From contig NZ_PTJD01000004.1 of the NCBI RefSeq assembly GCF_002934625.1, forward strand, positions 62,001-126,000: a stretch of DNA of 64,000 nt, written 5' to 3'. A model generated the notes under the pieces. It had not been told where the DNA came from and ran no database searches. It saw only the letters and a program-made list of their open reading frames with translations. Source of the DNA: Kineococcus xinjiangensis (GTDB taxonomy: Bacteria; Actinomycetota; Actinomycetes; Actinomycetales; Kineococcaceae). Position numbers and translations under genes: made by a program. This document shows, piece by piece, positions 7,183 to 16,453 of this stretch (positions are counted from its first letter, which is position 1; every line of letters begins with the position of its first letter).

Positions 7183-8514
7183 GTGCTGCCCTCGGCGCGG
7201 TTGGGAACACCGCCGCACACCCTCCCCCCCGCGACGCCCGCCCCCAGCCGCAGGCAGGCCTCCCCGATGACGACCGCGGGTTCCGGGGGGACCGGGCGCC
7301 GCGAGGGACGCTGGGTCACCTGGTACGCGGTCGCCGTCCTGGTCCTGGGCGCCGGTGTGCTCGCGATCGTGGGGGGCTCGACGCAGAGCCTGGTGTTCGC
7401 CCTCTGGATGTGCGCCTACGCGGTGGCCGCCCTGGGCCTGCTCGACGACCTCTTCCGCTCGCGGCGCCCCTTCGCCGTCCCGCTCCCGCTCGCGGGCTTC
7501 GTGGCGCTCGCCGCGGCCTCGGTCCTGTGGACCGTCTCCCCCGAGCTGACGAACCGTCGCGCCCTGGGCATCGCGGGCACCGTCACCGTCGGGGTGTTCC
7601 TCGCGCACCGGCTGCGCCCGATCGACCTCCTCGACGCGCTGCGGCGCGCGGTCCTCATCATCGCCGTCGCCTCCCTCCTCCTCTACCTCAGCGGCTCGCC
7701 CCTGGCGCTGGACGAGGTGCACGGCACGCTGCGCGGGATCCTCATCACCAAGAACACGCTGGGGCGGATGCTCGCCTTCGGCATCCTGGCCGCCGTGGCG
7801 GTCGCCCTCCTCGACCGCGCCCGCAGGCGGCGGAGCGCGGTCAGCCTGCTGGTGATGCTGGGCGCGCTGGCCCTGACGGGATCGACGGGCGGGATGCTCA
7901 CCGCGGCGGCCGCGCTGGGGGTGCTGGTGCCCGTCGCCCTCGCGACGCAGCGCCGCGCGCGGGCCGCGGTGCTGGGCGCCGGGCTGTTCGCGACCGCGAC
8001 CGCCCTGGTCGTGGCACCGCGCCTCAGCCTCACCGGTGTCACCGGTGTCGTCGGGGAGGACGCGACGCTCACCGGGCGCACGGAGATCTGGGAGGCCTCG
8101 CTGCGGGCGCTGGCGGACCGGCCGCTGCTCGGCTACGGCTACGGCGCGTTCTGGCACGAGGACCTCGGTGCGGCCGCGTCCGACCACATCCGGGCGCGCC
8201 TGCAGTGGAACGTGCCCAACGCGCACAACGGGTTGCTGGACATCGCCCTCGACCTCGGGGTGGTGGGCGCCGCCCTCGCGGTCGCCCTGCTCGTGGGCGT
8301 GCTCGTGCGCGGCGTCCGCGACGTGTGGCAGGGACGCATCTCCGCCGGCTCCCTGCGGCTGGCGGTGCTGGCCGCCACGGTCGCCTCCAACCTGGCGGAG
8401 ACGGGTCTGATGCAGCACAACGCGCTGCCGACCATCGTCCTCGTCGCGGCGCTCGCACTGCCGGATCCGCGTGCCCGCGGACTGCAGCCCCGCCCGGCCC
8501 CCGGACCCGCATGA
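7183..8514 (+). CDS. O-antigen ligase/Wzy-like polysaccharide polymerase
   Basis: About 443 residues from GTG 7183; ATG 7267 is the alternative. The longer start is favoured because codons 7183-7266 keep a strong G/C third-position bias and GGAGAAAGG lies at 7162-7170. The protein is a polytopic membrane protein with about ten hydrophobic helices. A large loop carries LTGRTEIWEASLRALADRPLLGYGYGAF and NAHNGLLDIALDLG, the signature of the O-antigen ligase/Wzy (PF04932) family, including the conserved GRT-xxW and H-N motif. It should join repeat units or transfer them outside the membrane. Its stop overlaps the flippase start by four bases (ATGA). Confidence 0.85.
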   Translation: MLPSARLGTPPHTLPPATPAPSRRQASPMTTAGSGGTGRREGRWVTWYAVAVLVLGAGVLAIVGGSTQSLVFALWMCAYAVAALGLLDDLFRSRRPFAVPLPLAGFVALAAASVLWTVSPELTNRRALGIAGTVTVGVFLAHRLRPIDLLDALRRAVLIIAVASLLLYLSGSPLALDEVHGTLRGILITKNTLGRMLAFGILAAVAVALLDRARRRRSAVSLLVMLGALALTGSTGGMLTAAAALGVLVPVALATQRRARAAVLGAGLFATATALVVAPRLSLTGVTGVVGEDATLTGRTEIWEASLRALADRPLLGYGYGAFWHEDLGAAASDHIRARLQWNVPNAHNGLLDIALDLGVVGAALAVALLVGVLVRGVRDVWQGRISAGSLRLAVLAATVASNLAETGLMQHNALPTIVLVAALALPDPRARGLQPRPAPGPA

Positions 8515-9902
8515 GGCCGCTCCGCCTCCTCGCCGGGCGCATGTCGGGCCTGGCGCGGGGCCGCAGCGGCCGTGCCACGTCGTGGGCGATGCTCGGCCAG
8601 ATCACCGCGATCGTCGCCTCCACCGCGAACTTCCTGCTGCTGGCCAGGCTCGTGGGGCCGGCGGAGTACGGCCTCGTCGCGGGCACGTGGGCGCTGGTGC
8701 TGGCGCTCTCGCCCATCGCCACGCTGGGCTCGGACCGCCTCCTCATCCGCGACGTCGGCGCTTCCCGCACCACCCCGGGGCAGGCGCTCGGGGCGGCACT
8801 GCTGACCGCCGCCGTCGGCTGGCTGGTCGTCGTGGGCGGGCTCGCGGCGCTGCACTCCCTCCTGCTGCCCCAGACGCCGCTGCTGCTGCTGCTGGCCCTG
8901 GCGCTCGCCGACGTCGTCGCCCTGGGCGTGTCCGTGCTGGTCACGGCGCTGTGCTTCGCCTCCGGCAACGCGCGGGCGGCGGGCATCTCCTCCATCGTGG
9001 TCAACGCCACGAAGCTCCTCGCGGTGGTCACCTTCGCCCTCACCGGCAGCGGCGACCCCGTCACGTGGGCGATGATCTACGCCGGCTACGCGCTCGTGTC
9101 CGCGGCGGGTCAGCTGACGTTCGCGCTGTGGCGCTTCGGCCGCCCGACGGTGCGCGGGTACCGCTTCACGCAGCGGGTCCGCGAGGGCCTGCCGTACAGC
9201 GGCAACGTCGTGGCGATGGTCGTGCAGAACGACGCGGACAAGACGCTGCTGGTGCGCAACGGCCTCACCGTGGAGGCCGGCCACTACAGCGTCGCCTACC
9301 GCCTGGCGTCGATGGCGTACCTGCCGGTGCTGGCGGTGCTGCAGGTGATGCTCCCCCGCTTCTTCGCAGCAGGGGAGGACGGTGGCATCAGAGCGACCGC
9401 GGCGTTCGCGCGGCGGCTGGTGAAGCCGCTGCTGGCCTACGCCGTCTTCGCGACGCTCGCGCTGCTGGTGTGCGCCCCGCTCGTCCCCCTCGTCGTCGGG
9501 GAGCAGTACCGCGGGTCCGTCCCGCTGCTCATGCTGCTCGCCCCGCTCGTCATCGTGAAGGTCGTGCAGTCGGTGACCGGCGACGTGCTGACCGGCGCCG
9601 GCAAGCAGCACGTCCGCACGATGTGCGTCGGGGCGACCGCGGCGACGAACGTGGCGGCCAACCTGGTGCTCATCCCCGTCATGGGCGTCTCCGGGGCCCT
9701 CGTGGCGACGTTCCTCGCCGAGGTGCTCCAGGCGGTCCTCCTGCTCCTCGCGGTGCGCCGGAACCTGCGCGCGGCTCCCCCCGCGAAGGACGCCGGAGCA
9801 GCACCGGAAGGCTCCCCCGTGGGAGCGCCCACCGGAACCGGTCAGGCCGGCCCCGTCCCGCAGCCGCACCCCGCGGGCGGTGCGCAGGGTCCGGGCCAGT
9901 AG
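8511..9902 (+). CDS. Wzx-type polysaccharide flippase (MATE/MOP superfamily)
   Basis: 463 residues, about 12 membrane helices. It starts with a basic cytoplasmic tail, then WAMLGQITAIVASTANFLLLARLVGPAEYGLV, typical of polysaccharide transporters (PF01943/PF13440). The start ATG overlaps the stop of the polymerase gene, so the two are coupled. The role is to flip undecaprenyl-linked repeat units outward for the polymerase. The Pro/Gly/Ala-rich C-terminal tail of about 40 residues is poorly conserved in kind and probably cytoplasmic. Confidence 0.87.
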   Translation: MRPLRLLAGRMSGLARGRSGRATSWAMLGQITAIVASTANFLLLARLVGPAEYGLVAGTWALVLALSPIATLGSDRLLIRDVGASRTTPGQALGAALLTAAVGWLVVVGGLAALHSLLLPQTPLLLLLALALADVVALGVSVLVTALCFASGNARAAGISSIVVNATKLLAVVTFALTGSGDPVTWAMIYAGYALVSAAGQLTFALWRFGRPTVRGYRFTQRVREGLPYSGNVVAMVVQNDADKTLLVRNGLTVEAGHYSVAYRLASMAYLPVLAVLQVMLPRFFAAGEDGGIRATAAFARRLVKPLLAYAVFATLALLVCAPLVPLVVGEQYRGSVPLLMLLAPLVIVKVVQSVTGDVLTGAGKQHVRTMCVGATAATNVAANLVLIPVMGVSGALVATFLAEVLQAVLLLLAVRRNLRAAPPAKDAGAAPEGSPVGAPTGTGQAGPVPQPHPAGGAQGPGQ

Positions 9903-9928
9903 GAACAGTCGTCGATTTGGAGGCCCGC

Positions 9929-10972
9929 GTGCATCCCGTCACGTTCGAGATCACGGTTTCGCCCACGGACTGGCGCCACGCCGTCCACGTGCTGCCCCAC
10001 CAGCTGCGGCAGTGGGCGGGGCAGGTGGACGACGTCCAGTTCACGCTCAACCTGCAGCAGCGCCAGGGCAGGTACGGCGCCGCCGCCCAGCAGGGCCTCA
10101 CCGTCCTGCAGGACCTGCTCGCCGACCTGTGCAGCCGGTACCCGAACGCGCACGTCCGGGAGGTGGACTACTCCCCCGCCATGCAGGCGGAGGTCAGCGA
10201 GCGCTTCTTCGACGGGCGGCCTGTGCCGCTGAAGAACCACGACGGCGGCCCGTTCTACTCGTACTTCTTCGGCTGGCACGCCGCGAAGCACGACATGGTG
10301 CTGCACACCGACTCCGACATGCTCTTCGGCGGGGGCAGTCAGACCTGGGTGGGCGAGGCGCTCGACGTGCTGCGCACGAACCCCGACATCCTGTGCACCG
10401 CTCCCCTGCCGGGGCCCCCCACTCCCGACGGCGAGTTCCCCGAGCGCATCCGCGCCCAGCACACGGCGATGGGCGGGCCGCCCCGGCGGGCGGAGATCGG
10501 CTCGCTGGGGTACCGCCTGCACGGGTGCAGCACCCGCCTGTGGCTGTTCGACCGCACCACGCTCGGCCGGCGGCTGGGCGGGATGCCCCTGGAGGGACCC
10601 CGGCTGCGCAGCAACCTGCGGGCGCGGGTGGAGGGCAACCCCCCCTTCGAGCTGCCCGAGAAGAGCATGAGCCGGCGGATGAACCAGCTCGGGCTCTCGC
10701 GCATCGACTTCCTCGGCAGCGACCCCGGCATGTGGAGCCTGCACCCGCCGATGCGCTCGGAGCTCTTCTACGCCGAGCTGCCCGCCCTGGTGGCTCGCGT
10801 GGAGGCGGGCGACCTGCCCCCGGAGCAGCTGGGCGACTACGACGTCAACGACAGCCTCGTCGACTGGACCAGCGCGCGGGAGGCCCTGCGCCAGCAGACG
10901 TGGTCCAAGCGGCTTGCCCGGCGTGCGAAGGCGTCGGCGAGCGGTCGCCTGAGGGCGCGCGCGCGCTCCTGA
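9929..10972 (+). CDS. Glycosyltransferase-like protein (GT-A type) of the exopolysaccharide locus
   Basis: 347 residues from GTG 9929, with TTGGAGG at 9917-9923. There is an HTDSDMLFGGG motif near residue 127, a DxD-like metal site of GT-A enzymes, after a region listing a target hand-over pattern (FFGWHAAKHD). The C-terminus is rich in Arg/Lys/Ser. I cannot place it in a named subfamily; it resembles actinobacterial proteins annotated as hypothetical glycosyltransferases. It follows the flippase by 26 bases and is probably in the same transcript. Confidence 0.65.
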   Translation: MHPVTFEITVSPTDWRHAVHVLPHQLRQWAGQVDDVQFTLNLQQRQGRYGAAAQQGLTVLQDLLADLCSRYPNAHVREVDYSPAMQAEVSERFFDGRPVPLKNHDGGPFYSYFFGWHAAKHDMVLHTDSDMLFGGGSQTWVGEALDVLRTNPDILCTAPLPGPPTPDGEFPERIRAQHTAMGGPPRRAEIGSLGYRLHGCSTRLWLFDRTTLGRRLGGMPLEGPRLRSNLRARVEGNPPFELPEKSMSRRMNQLGLSRIDFLGSDPGMWSLHPPMRSELFYAELPALVARVEAGDLPPEQLGDYDVNDSLVDWTSAREALRQQTWSKRLARRAKASASGRLRARARS

Positions 10973-10980
10973 GCACGGCA

Positions 10981-11010
10981 CCGCACCGGGTCCCCGTCGA
11001 CCCGGTGCGG
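10981..11010. terminator. Bidirectional terminator between convergent genes
   Basis: A 12-bp perfect stem, arms 10981-10992 and 10999-11010, with a loop of six. It sits in the 46-base gap between the convergent glycosyltransferase-like and acyltransferase genes and can serve both strands. Confidence 0.8.
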
Positions 11011-11018
11011 GCCCACGC

Positions 11019-12125
11019 TCAGTGCGGCGCCGGGCCCGTCGGCGCGGCGGGCTCGACCGCACCCGGGGTCGGGCGTCCCCGCTGCTGCTGCGGGAGGCGA
11101 GGTCCGCTCGAACGCCGCGGCCGTTGCCCCAGGACCGCCAGGCTGACCAGAGCGAAGCGCCCGAACACCAGCTCGAAGACCACCGGGGCCGCCAGCCCCG
11201 CGGCCAGGCTCAGCACGAACAGCACCGCGGTGTCCTCCAGCCCGAGCAGTCGCTGAGCGGTGATCCGCGCGCCGGCGGTGCCGAAGACGTGCAGCAGGTA
11301 GATGCCGTAGGAGAAGCCGCCCAGCCACATGAGCGCCCTGGAGCGCAGCCGGTGGCGGACGGCGAGCAGCAGCACGATGCCGAGCACGCCGACGGCGAGG
11401 CTGAGGGCCCGCAGCGCGGACTCCGACTCCGGCTCGCCGCTGACGATGGTGGTGAGGCGCAGGGCGTACAGCGGCAGGAACAGGACGACGGCGCCGAGGA
11501 CGAGACGCGGGGTGAGCAGCCGGTCGCCGTGGCGGTGCAGGCCGTAACCCAGGAGGAAGAAGGGCAGGAGCCGCAGCGCGCCGCCGACGCTGAAGACGTT
11601 GACGGCGGCAGGCACGTCGACGAGGACGTGCACGACGACGGCGACAGCGAGGGCCGCCGCCCAGCCCCGCACCGACCTCAGGACGCCGTACGCGTCCAGG
11701 ATCCCGACGGCCACGAAGATGAGGAACACCGCCTGCACGAACCAGAGGTGCTGGTAGCCGTAGACGTAGGCCTGCCAGATGTCACCCAGGTCCGTCCGGG
11801 TGTTGGTCCCGGGGACGACGTGCTGCACGAGGAAGAACGCCGTGGCGACGACGACGAACGGGACGAGCAGCCGTCGCGCCTTGCCGCGCACCAGCGGCCG
11901 GATCCCGGCCGGCGCGAACAGGGGCCGGTGCGCGTACACGTAGCCGGAGATCGCGGAGAACAGGGGCATCCGCAGGTCCTCCAGCGCGCGGTAGGAGAAC
12001 CGCCAGAGGGAGTCCTCCGGGACCCGCAGCCCGTAGGCGGAGTCCGAGCCGATGACGTGGCCGGCCACCATCAGCACGATGGCGATCCCTCTGAGCGATT
12101 CGATCCCGACGTCCTTGCGCGCCAT
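11019..12125 (-). CDS. Acyltransferase 3 (OafA/YrhL-like) membrane protein
   Basis: 368 residues with about ten hydrophobic helices. The N-terminal SLRGIAIVLMVAGHVIG holds the Arg and His residues (R-X10-H) conserved in the acyltransferase 3 family (PF01757). A late WLGGFSYGIYLLHVFG block is also typical. The family moves acetyl or other acyl groups onto extracellular polysaccharides or lipids. The gene is convergent with the flippase/glycosyltransferase operon and co-directional with two glycosyltransferases, so polymer decoration is likely. The C-terminal 35 residues are Pro/Arg-rich and disordered in character. Confidence 0.85.
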   Translation of the reverse strand: MARKDVGIESLRGIAIVLMVAGHVIGSDSAYGLRVPEDSLWRFSYRALEDLRMPLFSAISGYVYAHRPLFAPAGIRPLVRGKARRLLVPFVVVATAFFLVQHVVPGTNTRTDLGDIWQAYVYGYQHLWFVQAVFLIFVAVGILDAYGVLRSVRGWAAALAVAVVVHVLVDVPAAVNVFSVGGALRLLPFFLLGYGLHRHGDRLLTPRLVLGAVVLFLPLYALRLTTIVSGEPESESALRALSLAVGVLGIVLLLAVRHRLRSRALMWLGGFSYGIYLLHVFGTAGARITAQRLLGLEDTAVLFVLSLAAGLAAPVVFELVFGRFALVSLAVLGQRPRRSSGPRLPQQQRGRPTPGAVEPAAPTGPAPH

Positions 12126-12222
12126 GTACCGTCTCCTGTGGTCGTCCGCTCAACTACGACCGGCAGGGTAGCCGGGTCCGGAGGCGCTCCAGACCACGGC
12201 CCGACGAGCAGGGAAGCGTCCC

Positions 12223-13152
12223 TCAGTCCCGGGGACCGGGCGGAACCAGGTCCTCGCTGCTGAGTTCACCGGCCTCCCGGCACACGACGCCGTCCAGGCG
12301 CCGCAACGCCTCCAGCGTCTCGAGCTGGTGGTCGTCGACGTGCTCACCGCGCGAGGCGCGCCGGGGGACGACGACGGGGCGGGCCCCGAGTTCGAGCAGC
12401 CGGATGACCGAACCGACGCCGGCGTGGGTGACCACCGTCGTCGCCTCCCGCGCCAGCCGGTCGAACTCCTCGCTGGAGACGTGCTCCAGCACGGTGCCGG
12501 GCAGGTCCGTGCGCCGCGTCGAGCCGAGCTGCCAGGTCACCTCCGCATCCGCGGGGAGCACGGCCTTCACCCGGTCGACCAGGGCGTCGAAGCGGTAGGG
12601 CCGGATCGTTCCGACGGTGACGAAGATCCGCGGCGGGCCCGGCGGGAGTTCCCGGCGCTCCCCCGCCCTGAAGGAGTCGGCGATCGAGACGTCGAAGCGC
12701 CACCGCCGGCCGACCCACTGCTCGTGCTGGGTGTAGAGCCGCACGGAGGGCACGCGTTGCAGGATCCTGCCGGTCAGCGAGGGGCCCGAGAAGCGGGAGA
12801 CGCTCTCGACGTAGTGCGCCTCGCAGCGGAAGAGGCGTGCGACGAGGAGGGCCGGAACCGCCACCGCGGCGCCGGTGCTCACGACCGCGTCGAAGCGCTC
12901 GCGGCGCAGCAGGCGCACGAACGTCGGCAGCGCCCGCAGCACACCCCCCAGGCTCCGCGGGGCGACGTAGGGGACGTGGGTGACCGTTCGGTCGCCGAGC
13001 AGCGAGCGGCTCTGGTCGTGGTCGAACGTCACCCAGTGCGAGTCGGGACGAGCCTCGATCAGCTTGCTGATCAGCATCAGTTCCGCGAGGTGCCCACCGG
13101 TGGACGCGACGAGGAGCAGCCGGCTGCGCCGGGGCAGGACCTGAGGATCCAT
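12223..13152 (-). CDS. Fused PssD/PssE (Alg14/Alg13-like) glycosyltransferase
   Basis: 309 residues. The first half (about 8-150) starts LLLVASTGGHLAELMLISKL, the Alg14/PssD pattern; the second (about 165-300) has IFVTVGT, VTWQLGSTR and VVTHAGVGSVIRLLELGARPVVVPR, the Alg13/PssE (GT28 C-terminal) pattern. In many bacteria these are two proteins that form one UDP-sugar transferase on the membrane; here they form one chain. Relatives add glucuronic acid or glucose to a lipid-linked sugar. There is a 19-base gap to the GT2 gene upstream, so co-transcription is expected. Confidence 0.85.
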   Translation of the reverse strand: MDPQVLPRRSRLLLVASTGGHLAELMLISKLIEARPDSHWVTFDHDQSRSLLGDRTVTHVPYVAPRSLGGVLRALPTFVRLLRRERFDAVVSTGAAVAVPALLVARLFRCEAHYVESVSRFSGPSLTGRILQRVPSVRLYTQHEQWVGRRWRFDVSIADSFRAGERRELPPGPPRIFVTVGTIRPYRFDALVDRVKAVLPADAEVTWQLGSTRRTDLPGTVLEHVSSEEFDRLAREATTVVTHAGVGSVIRLLELGARPVVVPRRASRGEHVDDHQLETLEALRRLDGVVCREAGELSSEDLVPPGPRD

Positions 13153-13171
13153 GGAGAGCGGGCCGCCCGGC

Positions 13172-14137
13172 TCAGAGGTCGAGGCGCCGGTAGCGCAGCG
13201 AGCCGGTCACGTGACCCGCCGCCTGCCCCGCGGCGCTGAGGAACTCGTAGACGTCGTAGCCGTCGCGCACCCGCACCAGTCGCGCCAGCAGGCGGCCGTA
13301 GGTGCCGACCCCCATGGCGCGCAGCCTGGTCCGCCGGGGCATGCCGTACTGCTCCGCCCGCTGCGCCGCAGCGACCTCGGAGACGCCCCAGCGGTAGCGC
13401 TGCCGCATGGCCTGGCGCGCCGACGGCCGCAGGCGGTAGTGCACGATCGCGTCGGGCGCGGCGGCGATCTCGAACCCGGCGGCGTAGGCGCGGAAGCACC
13501 ACTCGTTGTTCGCCCCGAACAGCAGCTCCGGGTCGAAACCCCCGATGGTCTCGGGAACCTCGCGGCGGAAGCCCAGCGTGCCCGCCGGGGCGAACGTCCA
13601 CCCCTGGTGCCGAAACGGCCACCGGGAGGCGTCGTCGGCCGGCTTCCCGCGCAGTTGCGGGAAGCGGTCGGCGTTGATGCTGCGGCTGTCCCAGATGGCG
13701 GTGACCATCGCCGAGGAGTCGAGGGCCGCGGACATCGCGGCGACGTAGCCGGGGTTCACCGTGTCGTCGGCGTCGAGGAAGACGGTCTTCGCCGCGGCGG
13801 ACTCGACCATGCACACGTTGCGGGCGTTGGAGTCGTACCCGGCGCTCTCGCACTCGACGATCCTCGTCGGCAACCCGCGGGAGGCCTCCCGGGCGATCTC
13901 GACGGAGTCGTCGTGCGTGGCGTTGGAGACCAGGAGCAGCTCGAAGCGCGGCGCCCCGCGCTGGTGCTGCAGCGAGGTGACGGTCTCCCCGAGCGTGTCG
14001 CGGTTGCTCGCGAAGCACACGGTCACGGTGATGTCGAAGTCACCGGCCGCCGCTTCGTGCTCCGGCGACCGGTACAACTCGCGGACAGTGCCCACGACAG
14101 GAACGTGCACGGTCCCCTCCACGGGCCGAGCATACAA
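13172..14137 (-). CDS. Glycosyltransferase family 2
   Basis: 321 residues. The GT-A core has ITVTVCFASNRDTLGETVTSLQ near the N-terminus, KTVFLDADDTVNPGY (the DAD/DxD metal site) near 125 and FDPELLFGANNEWCFRAYAAG near 205, the usual GT2 acceptor-side block. It is a soluble cytoplasmic enzyme that should add one sugar of the repeat unit. A GTG 27 bases inside the frame is an alternative start, since the first nine residues carry no family feature. It is followed by the PssD/PssE gene. Confidence 0.85.
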   Translation of the reverse strand: MYARPVEGTVHVPVVGTVRELYRSPEHEAAAGDFDITVTVCFASNRDTLGETVTSLQHQRGAPRFELLLVSNATHDDSVEIAREASRGLPTRIVECESAGYDSNARNVCMVESAAAKTVFLDADDTVNPGYVAAMSAALDSSAMVTAIWDSRSINADRFPQLRGKPADDASRWPFRHQGWTFAPAGTLGFRREVPETIGGFDPELLFGANNEWCFRAYAAGFEIAAAPDAIVHYRLRPSARQAMRQRYRWGVSEVAAAQRAEQYGMPRRTRLRAMGVGTYGRLLARLVRVRDGYDVYEFLSAAGQAAGHVTGSLRYRRLDL

Positions 14138-14201
14138 GGCGGGACTCGCGCGCCCGGCCGGGATCCTCCACCCGGCCCAGCGCGGGTTCGCCGGGTGAGC
14201 G

Positions 14202-14795
14202 TCAGCCCTCGCTCGCCCGGACCTGCGAGCGCGCCTCGCGGAGGTCGACGCGGGTCAGACGCCGCCCCCACTGGGTCTTCGGCGGGCGCACCTCGGCCAC
14301 GGGCGCCAGGGCACGGAAACCCGCAGGCACGTCCTCGATGACGAGTGCGCCCGGGCCGACGAGGGCGTCGTCACCCACACTCACCCCGCCGAGCACCATG
14401 GCTCCCGGCCCGAACTGGACGCGGTCGCCGATGTTCGGGCGCCCCTCGCCGTTGCCGGCGGCCACACCGAGGGTGACGTTGTGCCGCAGCATGCAGTCGT
14501 TCCCGATCACCGATCCCGGCACCGCGACGACCCCCTGCGCGTGCGGCAGGTGGACGCGGCGCCCGACCTGCACGTCGGGGGGCAGTTCGATGCCGTAGAG
14601 GTTGACGACGAGGACCCGGGCCACGCGGAACAGGTTCCACCGCAGGCGGCCGCGCAGGGACCGGTCCCCCGCGGCGGCCCGCCCGAGCCGGTGCACGGCC
14701 AGCGCGTGGAAGCCCGGGCTCAGCGGCCGGCGGTTGTGCGTGACGAAGTCCTCGCGGATCAGCTGGCGCAGCGACGGTGCAGGCGATAGTTCCAT
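14202..14795 (-). CDS. Serine O-acetyltransferase/colanic-acid-type acetyltransferase (LbH)
   Basis: 197 residues. The central and C-terminal parts are left-handed beta-helix repeats (VQVGRRVHLPHAQGVVAV, VIGNDCMLRHNVTLGV, NIGDRVQFGPGAMVLGGVSVGDDALVGPGALV), preceded by a short helical cap (LIREDFVTHNRR) like CysE and WcaB. In this polysaccharide context it more likely acetylates a sugar than serine. It is the first gene of a three-gene minus-strand run with the two glycosyltransferases downstream, though a 64-base gap separates it from the GT2 gene. Confidence 0.8.
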   Translation of the reverse strand: MELSPAPSLRQLIREDFVTHNRRPLSPGFHALAVHRLGRAAAGDRSLRGRLRWNLFRVARVLVVNLYGIELPPDVQVGRRVHLPHAQGVVAVPGSVIGNDCMLRHNVTLGVAAGNGEGRPNIGDRVQFGPGAMVLGGVSVGDDALVGPGALVIEDVPAGFRALAPVAEVRPPKTQWGRRLTRVDLREARSQVRASEG

Positions 14796-14816
14796 GGCGT
14801 TCGTCCCCCCTCGTTC

Positions 14817-14880
14817 CGGTCAACCCTACCGTTGCGTGAGAGTTGACCGAAAGTTCAAGGCGCCAAACGCTTTGTGACAA
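14817..14880 (-). promoter_or_regulatory. AT-richer promoter region with an 8-bp inverted repeat
   Basis: Upstream of the acetyltransferase gene the base composition drops in GC. CGGTCAAC at 14817-14824 and its exact complement at 14842-14849 flank 17 bases. On the minus strand a TTGTCA at 14880-14875 could act as -35. The repeat is spaced like a dimeric regulator site; no regulator is assigned. Confidence 0.4.
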
Positions 14881-14956
14881 CTTCATGGAGTTCTGCGCGC
14901 CCCGGCCGGCGGGCGCGGGCCACCGGCCCGTGACGCTACGCACGGTGCGCAGCCGC

Positions 14957-15586
14957 TCACGTCGGGGCGTGGAACCTCTGCTGCGCCGCGAGCAGCCCCT
15001 CGGCGAGCACCGCCTCCGCCGCGTCGGCGGCGTCGACGAGCAGCAGCGCCAGCTCCTTGCGCTCGGTGGAGGAGAAGTCCTTGAGCACGAAGTCGGCGGG
15101 GTCCTGCCGGCCCGGCGGGCGCCCGACGCCGACCCGGACGCGGACGTAGTCCTTGGTGCCCAACGACGCGCTGATGGAGCGCAGGCCGTTGTGACCACCC
15201 TCCCCGCCGCCGCGCTTCAGCCGGACCGCGGCGAAGGGGATGTCCAGCTCGTCGTGCACGACGACGAGGTTGCCCGGCTCCACCCCGTAGTAGCGGGCGA
15301 GACCGCCGACCTGGCCCCCGGAGACGTTCATGTAGGTGGTCGGGGCCGCCAGCACCGCGCGCGGCCCCGGACGCCCACCGGGCAGGGTGCCCAGGCGGCA
15401 CTCGGCCACCCGGGCACCCGTGCGGTGCTTCTTGAACGACACCCCGGCACGGCCGGCGAGCTCGTCGAGCACCATCTGCCCGACGTTGTGCCGGTTGCCG
15501 GCGTACTGCGGCCCCGGGTTGCCCAGGCCGACGACCAGCCACGTGGCGTCGGGGTCCGGGCCGGAGTTCGCCACGGTGTCGCTCAC
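14957..15586 (-). CDS. pth: Peptidyl-tRNA hydrolase
   Basis: 209 residues from GTG 15586. It frees tRNA from prematurely released peptidyl-tRNA in the cytoplasm. Family hallmarks are all present: [24 protein letters not shown] (catalytic His in NRHNVG), [22 protein letters not shown] and [15 protein letters not shown]. It lies 17 bases after the L25 gene, the order found in most actinobacteria. A longer open frame extends upstream through the L25 gene but is noncoding there. Confidence 0.96.
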   Translation of the reverse strand: MSDTVANSGPDPDATWLVVGLGNPGPQYAGNRHNVGQMVLDELAGRAGVSFKKHRTGARVAECRLGTLPGGRPGPRAVLAAPTTYMNVSGGQVGGLARYYGVEPGNLVVVHDELDIPFAAVRLKRGGGEGGHNGLRSISASLGTKDYVRVRVGVGRPPGRQDPADFVLKDFSSTERKELALLLVDAADAAEAVLAEGLLAAQQRFHAPT

Positions 15587-15603
15587 AGGATCTCCGGTGC
15601 GGC

Positions 15604-16278
15604 TCAGGCCTGGTCGTCGGCCGGGGCGGCCTCGGCGTCCGCGGTGGCCTCCTCGGCGGCGGTCTCCTCGGTGGCGGGGGCGTCGTGCACGATGCCGACC
15701 TCCTCCTCGGCGGCGGCGAGCTCCGCCTCGACCTGCTCGGCCGTGGGCGCACCGCTGACGAGGACGACGATCTGGGTCGGGTCCCCGGCGAGGGTCGTGC
15801 CCTCGGGGAGCGTCACGTCGGCGGCGGTGATGTGCGTGCCGGCGCGCGCGCCCTCGACGGACACCTCCAGGGCGGCCGGCAGGTGCGTGGCCTCGGCCTC
15901 GACGGACACGGTGGTGAGCTCCTGCTGGACGATGACGCCCGGGGCCGGCTCGCCCGTGATGTGCAGCGGGACGTCGACGACGACCTGCTCGCCGCTGGTG
16001 ACCGTCAGCAGGTCGATGTGCTCGATGAAGCGCCGCACGACGTCGCGCTGGACCTCCTTGGCCAGGGCGAGGTGGCGCTGGCCGTCCACGTCGAGGTCGA
16101 GGAGGGCGTTGGACGCCTTCAGCGCCAGCATGGTGGCGTGCCCCGGCAGGGTCAGGTGGACGGGCTCGCCGCCGTGGCCGTAGAGGACCGCGGGGATCTT
16201 GCCGTCGCGGCGGAGGCGGCGGGCGGCGCCCTTGCCGAACTCGGAACGGGCTTCGGCGCTGATGCGGATGGCGGCCAC
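15604..16278 (-). CDS. rplY: 50S ribosomal protein L25/general stress protein Ctc
   Basis: 224 residues. The N-terminal L25 domain (about 1-95) begins [35 protein letters not shown] and binds 5S rRNA; the TL5/Ctc C-terminal beta domain (about 100-185) follows; the end is an acidic Ala/Glu-rich tail (about 186-224) common in actinobacteria. The gene pair rplY-pth is conserved. A hairpin between it and prs separates the two transcripts. Confidence 0.95.
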   Translation of the reverse strand: MAAIRISAEARSEFGKGAARRLRRDGKIPAVLYGHGGEPVHLTLPGHATMLALKASNALLDLDVDGQRHLALAKEVQRDVVRRFIEHIDLLTVTSGEQVVVDVPLHITGEPAPGVIVQQELTTVSVEAEATHLPAALEVSVEGARAGTHITAADVTLPEGTTLAGDPTQIVVLVSGAPTAEQVEAELAAAEEEVGIVHDAPATEETAAEEATADAEAAPADDQA

Positions 16279-16413
16279 GGGGGCTCTCCTCGCTGTGGTG
16301 GGTCGGCACGGCGAGGGAACCAGCCGGCGCGCACGCGCACCGGAGGACCGCGTCGATCACGGAGGCCGTGGGCCTCCCTCGCCGAGGTGTCCCGACCAGT
16401 CTAGGCCCTGTTC

Positions 16414-16452
16414 GAGGGGCGGCCGGGCGCGGAGCGCACCCGGCCGCCCCTC
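16414..16452 (-). terminator. Terminator after prs
   Basis: Arms 16414-16427 and 16439-16452 form a perfect 14-bp stem; CGC/GCG inside the loop can extend it. It begins two bases after the prs stop codon on the minus strand. Confidence 0.8.
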
Positions 16453-16453
16453 C

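Noticed and set aside
15587-16360. Upstream extension of the pth frame into a 467-codon protein
   Set aside because: The extension overlaps the L25 gene in a different frame and is Arg/Pro/Gly noise; pth starts at GTG 15586.
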